From an uncultured Opitutia bacterium (lineage in GTDB: Bacteria > Verrucomicrobiota > Verrucomicrobiia > Opitutales > UBA953), in assembly GCA_903921665.1 (NCBI GenBank), contig CAIXQT010000045.1:1-12359 (forward strand): 12,359 bases of DNA, written 5' to 3'. A program made the translations under genes and the position numbers. This document shows positions 6,896-12,359 of this stretch, one piece after another (positions within the stretch are counted from its first letter, which is position 1; each line of letters begins with the position of its first letter). The notes beneath the pieces were generated by a model. That model was not told the DNA's origin. It ran no database searches and saw nothing but the letters and a program-made list of their open reading frames with translations.

Positions 6896-6921
6896 TAGGG
6901 ACAGCACCACGTGCTGTCCTA
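6896..6921. repeat. REP-like palindrome with 9-bp arms
   Basis: GGACAGCAC (6899-6907) and GTGCTGTCC (6911-6919) are perfect complementary arms around a CAC triplet; flanking TA bases extend the symmetry with one unpaired G. Strong short hairpins like this in gaps are typical of REP-type elements moved by RAYT transposases. From memory similar GGACAGCAC palindromes occur in verrucomicrobial genomes, but I cannot check that here and no transposase is in the window. It is neither at a gene end nor near a start. Confidence 0.5.
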
Positions 6922-6937
6922 GTTGCAGTCACTCTCA

Positions 6938-7006
6938 GGTGGCGGGTGGCAGCCCCAGATGGCGGGTGACGGGAAATCTGCCCTCCGTCATCTGTCCTCC
7001 GCCATC
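6938..7006. repeat. Heptamer repeat arrays in inverted orientation after the serine hydrolase gene
   Basis: On the minus strand, 10 bases after the hydrolase stop codon, four 7-base units follow: GATGGCG (7000-7006), GAGGACA (6993-6999), GATGACG (6986-6992) and GAGGGCA (6979-6985). On the plus strand the opposing half holds GGTGGCG (6938-6944), GGTGGCA (6945-6951), GATGGCG (6958-6964) and GGTGACG (6965-6971). The consensus is about GRKGRCR. The halves form a compound hairpin: GATGGCGG (6958-6965) with CCGCCATC (6999-7006), and TGACGG (6967-6972) with CCGTCA (6985-6990). Position and structure suggest a role at the transcript 3' end, but there is no T-run. Confidence 0.65.
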
Positions 7007-7016
7007 GATTCGGCCC

Positions 7017-8129
7017 TCACTTCCCCGCGAACTCCTTGACCGCCCACTTCTTATATTCGCCCTGGGCTTGGCCGCCTTTGCCGGGGAAGCCCTGATGCTG
7101 GACCATCCAGACGACCACGAGGCCGTCCTTGGTACGCACTTCCATGCCCGTGGCCTGCGCTCCGCCGTGACCGAAGAAATCCGGGCCGACCGCGAGGCCG
7201 AGGCCGTAGCTCTCCTTGAGCTCCTTAGGCGTCTGGCGAGAAGTCAGCTCCTTCAAGGCCGCTGCGCTGAGGTAACGGCGACCGTCGAGCTCGCCGCCGT
7301 TGAGCAGCATGCGGCAGAAGGTCGCGACATCCTTGGCCGTCGAGAACAGGCCGCCGGCCGGCATGGGGAAACGATGCGCGCGATCGGTGAGGTCCGCCTG
7401 CAGCTGGCCGAGGCCGCCGAGGGCGAGCTTCTTCTTCGAGGCGTCAGGCTTATAGGTCTTGGCGAGACGCGAGACCTGCTCGGCATTGGGCCAGAAGGTG
7501 GTGTCCTTCATGCCAAGGGGGCCGAACAGTCGCTTGTCCATGAAGTCCTCGTAGGACTGGCCGCTGACGACCTCGAGGACGCGCGCGGCGGTGTTGATGC
7601 CGGCGTTGGAATACTGGTACTTGGCGCCGGGCTGCGTCACGAGCGGGATCTTGGCATAGGACTTCACCGCGGCGGCGAGCGGCAAGGCGTCGAGCGTGGG
7701 CTTCTCTTCCTCGGATTTGAACGGCATGCCGCTGACGTGCGAAAGCAGGTCGCGGATCGTGATCGAACGCGCGCGGGCCACCGGTGCTTCCTTGCCCGCG
7801 GCGACCTTCTGATCCTTGAACTCCGGCAGGTACTTCTCGACCGGATCGTCCAGCGAGAGCTTACCTTCGTCGACGAGCATCATGACCGCCGCGGCGGTGA
7901 TACCCTTGGACTGCGAGGCGATCCAGAAGACGGCGTCGGCCTGCATGGGCTTCTTCGCTTCGAGGTCAGCGAAGCCGACGGTGGTCACGTCCAGGATCTT
8001 GGCCTTGTTCGCGACGAGCGCCACGGCGCCGGCGAGCTCTTCGCGCTGCACGAACGGGGCGAGGACGGAGTCGGCGGCGAAGCCGCAGACGGATAGTAAG
8101 AAGCTTAGAGCCAGGACGGGGGTACGCAT
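7017..8129 (-). CDS. Exported serine hydrolase of the class C beta-lactamase / PBP4-like family
   Basis: The 370-aa protein has a signal peptide (MRTPVLALSFLLSVCGFAA) and should act in the periplasm. All three active-site motifs of PF00144 serine hydrolases are present: the SxxK nucleophile motif in ASQSK (Ser72, Lys75), YSN (Tyr173-Asn175) as the YxN motif, and FGHGG (His321-Gly323) in the KTG/HxG position. Length and motif spacing match the family, which includes esterases, D-amino-acid peptidases and AmpC-type lactamases. HGG rather than KTG, together with 'PMPAGGLFSTAKDVATF', points to the esterase/peptidase-like group rather than true resistance enzymes, so I would not call it a resistance gene. 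The frame opens at an ATG at 8225, but the ATG at 8129 has the signal peptide and a good ribosome-binding site. The substrate is unknown. Confidence 0.9.
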   Translation of the reverse strand: MRTPVLALSFLLSVCGFAADSVLAPFVQREELAGAVALVANKAKILDVTTVGFADLEAKKPMQADAVFWIASQSKGITAAAVMMLVDEGKLSLDDPVEKYLPEFKDQKVAAGKEAPVARARSITIRDLLSHVSGMPFKSEEEKPTLDALPLAAAVKSYAKIPLVTQPGAKYQYSNAGINTAARVLEVVSGQSYEDFMDKRLFGPLGMKDTTFWPNAEQVSRLAKTYKPDASKKKLALGGLGQLQADLTDRAHRFPMPAGGLFSTAKDVATFCRMLLNGGELDGRRYLSAAALKELTSRQTPKELKESYGLGLAVGPDFFGHGGAQATGMEVRTKDGLVVVWMVQHQGFPGKGGQAQGEYKKWAVKEFAGK

Positions 8130-8138
8130 GACCGGAGT

Positions 8139-8147
8139 CTTCCTCTC
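8139..8147 (-). promoter_or_regulatory. Ribosome-binding site of the serine hydrolase
   Basis: GAGAGGAAG on the minus strand ends 9 bases before the ATG at 8129 and supports that start over the ATG at 8225. It is the only clear Shine-Dalgarno site that I find before any gene in the window. Confidence 0.65.
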
Positions 8148-8172
8148 CGCGCAGGCGAGGCAAACCAAAGAC

Positions 8173-8182
8173 CTATCGATAG
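8173..8182. promoter_or_regulatory. Perfect 10-bp palindrome upstream of the serine hydrolase
   Basis: CTATCGATAG is self-complementary and lies 43 bp before the ATG at 8129, in the part of the leader where a promoter or operator would sit. A 10-bp palindrome can occur by chance in a window of this size, so the regulatory reading rests on its position and AT-richness. Confidence 0.25.
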
Positions 8183-8198
8183 AACGACGGACCTTAAG

Positions 8199-8211
8199 CA
8201 GGCAGCGCCTG
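8199..8211 (-). terminator. Short hairpin downstream of the acyltransferase
   Basis: CAGGC (8199-8203) and GCCTG (8207-8211) form a 5-bp stem with a 3-base loop, about 45 bases after the acyltransferase stop codon. Only CTTAAGG follows on the minus strand, so intrinsic termination is weakly supported. Confidence 0.25.
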
Positions 8212-8213
8212 GC

Positions 8214-8262
8214 CCACTCCCCCATCCCCTACCCTATACTCCATACTCGATACTCTATACTC
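8214..8262 (-). repeat. Heptamer tandem array overlapping the acyltransferase stop codon
   Basis: On the minus strand four near-perfect 7-base units GAGTATN occupy 8235-8262 (final bases A, C, G and A in reading order). They are followed in the same register by decayed G-rich units GGGTAGG (8228-8234), GGATGGG (8221-8227) and GGAGTGG (8214-8220). The acyltransferase stop TAG (8255-8257) is formed by the join of the first two units. Low sequence cost and perfect register argue for replication slippage or a dispersed repeat family. Confidence 0.75.
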
Positions 8263-8863
8263 TCATCTTCGGCTTCAACGCATCCACCGCCGCCTTCAGC
8301 TCCCTGGTCCGATCCCTTACCTCGCCGACGGGGTCTATCGGAGCGCCGACGACGATCGTGACGCCGCGCCGGTAGAAAGGCCAGAGGCAGAACAGGATCA
8401 TGTTCTGCACGGTGATCGAGAACGGCGTCACCCAGCGGCCGGGATAATTGCCATAATGGAAATACACCGGGACCATCGGTACCCCGGCCTGCTGGGCGAT
8501 ACGTACCGCCCCGGTCTTGAACGGCAGCTCGGCCTCGCCCAAGGCCTCGACGAGGCCGGTCGGACAGATGCCTACGGTCTCACCCTGCTTCAGCAACGCC
8601 ACCGCGTCGTCGATCGAGACCTGCACGAAGCCCCAGCGCAGCGCGTACTTCTTCAGGAACGGGAACGAGAACACCAACGGGTGCACGAGCAGACGGGCCG
8701 ATGAGCGGACCATCCCGAACAGGAAGACGTCACGATAGCTGACATGATTCCCGCAAAGCAGCACCGGCCCGGAGGGCAAAGACCCGACGACCTTCACCTC
8801 CCCCACCAGCATCGGTACCAGCGAGGTCGCGGGCTGGGGCGAGGCGGATGGGGCTACTGGCAT
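8255..8863 (-). CDS. PlsC-like lysophospholipid / glycerol acyltransferase family protein
   Basis: The 202-aa protein carries the LPLAT catalytic motif NHxxxxD in CGNHVSYRD. In place of the usual PEGT block there is ICPTGLVEALG, closer to the 'PGG..EAL' block of MGAT/DGAT-like members. It is followed by the typical 'FKTGAVRIAQQAGVPMVPVYF' stretch, and a hydrophobic segment near residues 145-156 (NMILFCLWPFY) may touch the membrane. The expected reaction is acyl transfer from acyl-ACP or acyl-CoA to a glycerolipid or another acceptor; the acceptor is unknown. The start at 8863 is the first ATG. A second ATG at 8812 just before the conserved part is possible, and neither has a ribosome-binding site. 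The gene lies 48 bp after the DUF1552 gene on the same strand and could share its transcript. Its last codons and stop codon fall in a heptamer repeat, so the C-terminus may be altered. Confidence 0.82.
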   Translation of the reverse strand: MPVAPSASPQPATSLVPMLVGEVKVVGSLPSGPVLLCGNHVSYRDVFLFGMVRSSARLLVHPLVFSFPFLKKYALRWGFVQVSIDDAVALLKQGETVGICPTGLVEALGEAELPFKTGAVRIAQQAGVPMVPVYFHYGNYPGRWVTPFSITVQNMILFCLWPFYRRGVTIVVGAPIDPVGEVRDRTRELKAAVDALKPKMRV

Positions 8864-8911
8864 GAGGCAAGCATGTCCGCCTTCGCCTATCCGTCAGCAA
8901 ACTTCGGCGGC

Positions 8912-10243
8912 TCAGACTTCCTGGAGCATCTGCTTAGCGTCACCGAAGGTCTTCGGGCGGACGTCGACCTTTTCCATCATCGACATGAACAGGCGGCAAA
9001 GCTGACGATCGGGCTTGCCCGTGTAATCGAGCACGCGGCCCCCCTGGATCCGGCCGCCAGCCCCGCCGAGAAGGATGACGGGGAGCTGGTCGTTGTCGTG
9101 CTTCGCCCCGGCCATCATGCTGGAGCAATACACGAGCATGGTGTTATCGAGCAAGGTGCGTGGGCCCTCCTGGATGGCATCCATCTTTCGCGCCAGGTAG
9201 GCGACCTGCTCCATGAAGAACTGGTTGATCTTGAGCCAATCCTTGCCGTCGGAGTGCGACAGGAGATGGTGTATCATGTAGTCGATGCCGTTGCCAGGCT
9301 GCTGGTCGGACTTGATATGGGGGAAGCGCAGCGCGCTGTGGTCGTTGTTCAGCTTGAGCGTGGTCACGCGGGTGGTGTCGGTCTGGAAGCCAAGCACCAT
9401 GATGTCGCACATGAGGCGCATGTGTTCCGCGATATCCTGCGGAATCCCGTCCGCCGGGCGCTTGATGTTCGGCTTGTCGAGCGTCGGGCGCCAGCCCTGC
9501 AGCTCGCCGCGCCGGCCGGCGGATTCGATGCGCTTCTCGACATCACGCACGGAATCGAGGTACTCGTCGAGCTTCTGACGGTCGGCCTGGCTGACGTTGC
9601 GGCGGAGGTCGCCGGCGTCGTTCAGCACGGCGTCGAGGACGCTGCGGTCGCCGGGCGAAGCGGCGTCCTTGAAAAGGCGGTCGAACGCCAGCGCGGGATA
9701 GATCTCCAGCGGCGTCGGGGTCGTCGGCGAGCTCCACGAGATATGGGAGCTATACAGCATCGAGTAGTTCTTGTGCACGCCCGGGAAGGAGCGCTCGCAT
9801 GCGAGGACGAGGCTGGGGACCTTGGTCGAACGGCCATAGCTCTGCGCGACGAGCTGGTCGAAGCTGGTGCCGGAACGAATCTCGCCACCCGAGGTGATCG
9901 GGGCGCCGGAGAGGAGATTGCCGGTCTGCGAGCTGTGGATGTTACCCTTGCGTGCTTCCTCGTGGTAGAGGCCCTTGACGAAGAGGAGCTTGGTCCGGAA
10001 ATCATTCAGCGGCGCGAGCACCTGGCCGAGCTCCATGGCCTTGCCCTCCCCTTTCGCCCACCATTCCTTTGAGTGGAACCCGTTGCCCGAGAAGAGCGCG
10101 GCGACACGCACGGGCGCCTCGCTGGCCGGTCGGTTCTTCTTGGGCTCATCGCCCCAGACGTTGGCGGACTCGAGCCACGGCAACGCCATGGTGACGCCCA
10201 TGCCTCGCAGGAAGGTCCGTCGGCTGAATTGGTGCTTATTCAT
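8912..10243 (-). CDS. DUF1552 protein with Tat-type signal
   Basis: The 443-aa protein begins MNKHQFSRRTFLRGMGVTMA, a clear twin-arginine signal (SRRTFL), so it should be exported folded. The body is a full-length DUF1552 (PF07586) domain, a planctomycete/verrucomicrobial family of unknown function. Family hallmarks visible include FSGNGFHSKEWW, SSPTTPTPLEIYP and DNTMLVYCSSMM followed by KHDNDQLPVILLGGAGG. The His-rich segment named HXXSHH in this family appears here as HHLLSHS (residues 325-331), with the last His replaced by Ser (family motif from memory). His382 in KHDND is another potential metal ligand. The start lies only 4 bp after the TGA of the DUF1592 protein and has no ribosome-binding site, which suggests coupled translation. 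The two families are usually neighbours and probably form one exported complex; no function is demonstrated. Confidence 0.93.
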   Translation of the reverse strand: MNKHQFSRRTFLRGMGVTMALPWLESANVWGDEPKKNRPASEAPVRVAALFSGNGFHSKEWWAKGEGKAMELGQVLAPLNDFRTKLLFVKGLYHEEARKGNIHSSQTGNLLSGAPITSGGEIRSGTSFDQLVAQSYGRSTKVPSLVLACERSFPGVHKNYSMLYSSHISWSSPTTPTPLEIYPALAFDRLFKDAASPGDRSVLDAVLNDAGDLRRNVSQADRQKLDEYLDSVRDVEKRIESAGRRGELQGWRPTLDKPNIKRPADGIPQDIAEHMRLMCDIMVLGFQTDTTRVTTLKLNNDHSALRFPHIKSDQQPGNGIDYMIHHLLSHSDGKDWLKINQFFMEQVAYLARKMDAIQEGPRTLLDNTMLVYCSSMMAGAKHDNDQLPVILLGGAGGRIQGGRVLDYTGKPDRQLCRLFMSMMEKVDVRPKTFGDAKQMLQEV

Positions 10244-10247
10244 AAAA

Positions 10248-12359
10248 TCAGTGGTTCGTCTTGAAATCGCGCCCGCGCACCTCGCGGAACTGGGGGCTGA
10301 GCACGATGAGTTCGAGCGCGCCGCCGACGCGCCCTTCGCCGTCCTTCAGCCGGGCGACCATGGCGTCGAGGAGAGGCTTGTCGGAGAGCTGCACGGCCCG
10401 ACCGAGCGCATACCCGAGCAGCTTGCGGCTGAACTGGCGCAGGAAGTCATCTTGGCGGCGCGTGAGCAGATAGTCCCGCAGGCCGTTCAGGCCATCGACC
10501 GCCACGCCTCCCGGGAGCACGGTGCGGGTATCGATTTCCAGGCCGGCCGCATCTTTGGAGCGGGCCCGGCCGATGGCGTCGAAGCCTTCCAAAGCGAAAC
10601 CGAACGGGTCCACTCGCTGATGGCATCGCGCGCACGCCGGATCGCTGCTGTGCTTCTCGATGAGCTGGCGTTCGGTCAGGCCTTGCGGCGCGGTCTCAGG
10701 TAGGATCGGCACGTCTTTGGGCGGACGCGGGAGCTTCTCACCCAGCAGCACTTCGCTGAGCCAGTTCCCTCGCAGGATGGGGCTGGTACGCGAAGCCCCG
10801 CTCTGCTTGGCAAGCGTGGCGGCGAAGGCCAGGACGCCGCCGCGGCCCTGCGCGCGGACGCCATCGACACGTTGCCAGCCCTCGCCAGTCAACTTGAGGC
10901 CGTAATGGCGGGCCAACGGGCCGTTCACGAAGACGTGGTCGGCATTGATCAGCGAAAGCACGGGGCGGTCCTGCTGGAACAGGTCGGCGAAGAAGCGCTC
11001 GGCCTCATCTTGCATGTCACCGCGCAAGGAGACGAACGTCGGGAAGTGCCGCTCACTCTTCTCATCGAGCGTGGCGACGTCGCGCACATGCAGCCATTGG
11101 CAGCCGAACTCACGGGCAAGTCGCTCCGACTTGGCATCCTTGACCATACGCCGCATCTGCGCCGCGAGGACCTCGGGTTCATGGAGCTTGCCCGAAGCGG
11201 CGAGCCCACGGAGTTCGGCGTCAGGCGCGGAGGACCAGAGGAAGAAGCTGAGGCGAGAGGCCAGTTCCCAATCATTGACGGGCGCGGCTTTCTCCCCGGC
11301 CACAGCCTTCTCGCCGCGATACAGGAACGCCGAAGAGATCAGCACCCGGGCGATCAGCCGGCGGACGGCGAGATCATGAGGCAGCTCCTGCTTGCGGAGG
11401 TCTTGGTAAAGGGTGCGGAGCTGTTCGGCCTCTCCTTCCCTGAGGGGACGACGCCAGGCGTCGGCGGCGAGGCGCACGACGGCGTCGACGTGCTTAGGCT
11501 CGGCGGCGAGGAGCTCCTGCTGGAACTCCGCGGCGCGACGCTTGATCGGCTCACGCAGTGGCTCGAAGGCCTTAGGGTTGGCGTCCTGCGTCGCGAATTG
11601 ATAAAGAGACTCGAACGACTCCACCTGCAGGAGCGCGTCCTGGCTGATGAAACGCAGGTCGGACCAGAGACGGTCAAGCTCGGCGGCAGCGGCGTCATCC
11701 AGCATGAGCCGACGCAGGGCATCGTCCTCGCGATAGAACAAGGTCAGCGTGACCACTTCATCGACCGGCACGACGCTGGCATAGCAAAGCGCGGCCGGGA
11801 AGAGTTCTCGGAACGCCTGCGCCGAGCGCAGGAGTGCCTGACGGGCGACTCCGCCTTCGGTCGCCAGCAAGGGCGCCTTGAAACCCATCGCCCCTTCGCC
11901 GTCGCTCCACATTCCCCCTTTCTTCTTATTGATCGGAGCGCCGGTCGGGACGAAGCGGCTTGAGGCCGGGGGCGGAGCAGTCGTCACCCTGGCCTGGACG
12001 CAGGCTTCGGCCGGAGCCTCCTTGGGCAGATGACATTCGACCAAGAACTCCGCGCCCTTCGGGAGGCCATGCGGCAGAAGAACTTCGATGACCTGATCAG
12101 GCCCGCTGGGTTTCCCCGCGGGTAAGACTACGGCGATATCGGGCTTACCTTTCACCACGACCCGTGGCTTGGACCAAATAAGCGAAGCCTTGTCGGCATG
12201 GAGATTAACCGATGCCAGATAGACCTTGGGCGAAGCGCCCTCCGGCACGGCCATCCGGAAATCTTCCATCGTGACGACCGGATCGACCGGGAGCTGCCAG
12301 CCCTTGGGGCCGTTGAGCTTGCCGATATGCCCGATGGCGCCGAAGCGGGACAGGGAGTC
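10248..12359 (-). CDS. DUF1592/DUF1588/DUF1585 (planctomycete PSD-type) cytochrome-like protein, 5' end outside the window
   Basis: The frame is open to the window edge, so 703 residues are visible. The ATG at 12269 is internal, because the upstream 30 codons (DSLSRFGAIGHIGKLNGPKG...) are also coding. Visible residues about 290-320 contain DUF1595 (AWRRPLREGEAEQL). About 340-470 is DUF1592 (DWELASRLSFFLWSSAPDAEL). About 508-605 is DUF1588, with AKQSGASRTSPILRG and the heme-type motif CARCH (Cys576, Cys579, His580) in DPACARCHQRVDPFGFALEG. About 612-690 is DUF1585 (RKLLGYALGRAVQLSDKP). A DUF1587 domain or N-terminal cytochrome c domain is usual and would lie upstream. The family is thought to be exported and redox-active, but no reaction is established. 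It is the first of two tightly linked genes, with the DUF1552 gene following after 4 bp. Confidence 0.92.
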   Translation of the reverse strand, partial: DSLSRFGAIGHIGKLNGPKGWQLPVDPVVTMEDFRMAVPEGASPKVYLASVNLHADKASLIWSKPRVVVKGKPDIAVVLPAGKPSGPDQVIEVLLPHGLPKGAEFLVECHLPKEAPAEACVQARVTTAPPPASSRFVPTGAPINKKKGGMWSDGEGAMGFKAPLLATEGGVARQALLRSAQAFRELFPAALCYASVVPVDEVVTLTLFYREDDALRRLMLDDAAAAELDRLWSDLRFISQDALLQVESFESLYQFATQDANPKAFEPLREPIKRRAAEFQQELLAAEPKHVDAVVRLAADAWRRPLREGEAEQLRTLYQDLRKQELPHDLAVRRLIARVLISSAFLYRGEKAVAGEKAAPVNDWELASRLSFFLWSSAPDAELRGLAASGKLHEPEVLAAQMRRMVKDAKSERLAREFGCQWLHVRDVATLDEKSERHFPTFVSLRGDMQDEAERFFADLFQQDRPVLSLINADHVFVNGPLARHYGLKLTGEGWQRVDGVRAQGRGGVLAFAATLAKQSGASRTSPILRGNWLSEVLLGEKLPRPPKDVPILPETAPQGLTERQLIEKHSSDPACARCHQRVDPFGFALEGFDAIGRARSKDAAGLEIDTRTVLPGGVAVDGLNGLRDYLLTRRQDDFLRQFSRKLLGYALGRAVQLSDKPLLDAMVARLKDGEGRVGGALELIVLSPQFREVRGRDFKTNH

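Noticed and set aside
6939..8096. Plus-strand open frame of 385 codons opposite the serine hydrolase
   Set aside because: It starts inside the heptamer repeat, is antisense to a gene with all three active-site motifs, and has no domain of its own.
7017..8129. Serine hydrolase as an antibiotic-resistance beta-lactamase
   Set aside because: The family is broad and the HGG motif in place of KTG is more typical of esterase/peptidase-like members. Nothing in the context suggests resistance.
2987..8182. CTAT...ATAG ends shared by the dyads at 2987, 6855 and 8173 as one regulon motif
   Set aside because: Arm length, centre sequence and spacing differ (17, 24 and 10 bp in total). Sharing four outer bases is not enough to propose one regulator, so I list the sites separately.
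8235..8262. Could the short repeats be a CRISPR array?
   Set aside because: Units are 7-8 bp and directly abutting, with no unique spacers of 25-40 bp and no cas genes nearby.
8744..10072. Plus-strand open frame of 442 codons opposite DUF1552, and a similar one at 10872-11963
   Set aside because: Both are antisense to well-recognised families and have composition typical of shadow frames in GC-rich DNA.

Overview
The window looks like chromosomal DNA from a GC-rich member of the Planctomycetota-Verrucomicrobiota group, most likely a verrucomicrobium of the Opitutales type. The reasons are gene content (a DUF1592-type multi-domain cytochrome-like protein directly followed by a DUF1552 protein, and a giant DUF1080 / beta-propeller / HEAT / cytochrome c protein of the PVC type), the scarcity of Shine-Dalgarno sites before the starts, and short-period repeat arrays in the gaps between genes. 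This placement is inferred from families; no rRNA gene or phylogenetic marker is present.

Layout. 1-139 is the 3' end of a plus-strand gene that I do not recognise. 140-327 is a convergent gap built of nested inverted repeats and octamer/heptamer arrays. 328-1059 (-) is a small GT-A-fold glycosyltransferase-like protein, divergent from a 70-aa acidic protein with a C-terminal hydrophobic tail (1170-1382, +). 1411-2916 (-) is a stand-alone flavin-dependent halogenase of the tryptophan halogenase family, with an AT-rich perfect palindrome upstream. 3033-6785 (-) is a 1250-aa exported DUF1080-propeller-HEAT-cytochrome c protein. 6786-7016 is a gap with a dyad, a REP-like palindrome and a heptamer array. 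7017-8129 (-) is an exported class C beta-lactamase-like serine hydrolase. 8255-8863 (-) is a PlsC-like acyltransferase whose stop codon lies inside a heptamer repeat. 8912-10243 (-) is a Tat-exported DUF1552 protein, 4 bp downstream of a DUF1592/1588/1585 protein (10248 to beyond 12359, -).

How they work together. Only the DUF1592-DUF1552 pair is clearly an operon; the acyltransferase 48 bp downstream may be read through with it. The DUF1592 protein, the DUF1552 protein, the DUF1080-cytochrome protein and the serine hydrolase all belong to, or carry signals of, exported proteins. This suggests investment in periplasmic or outer-surface oxidation and hydrolysis of complex substrates. The halogenase and the glycosyltransferase have no visible pathway partners here.

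The most notable structural signal is in the gaps. Three separate minus-strand genes (glycosyltransferase, serine hydrolase, acyltransferase) are each followed, within about 12 bp of or overlapping the stop codon, by a purine-rich degenerate array of 7- or 8-bp units on the coding strand. In two cases the array is followed by an inverted counterpart. There are no tRNA or rRNA genes, insertion sequences, CRISPR arrays or gene-free stretches longer than about 230 bp.
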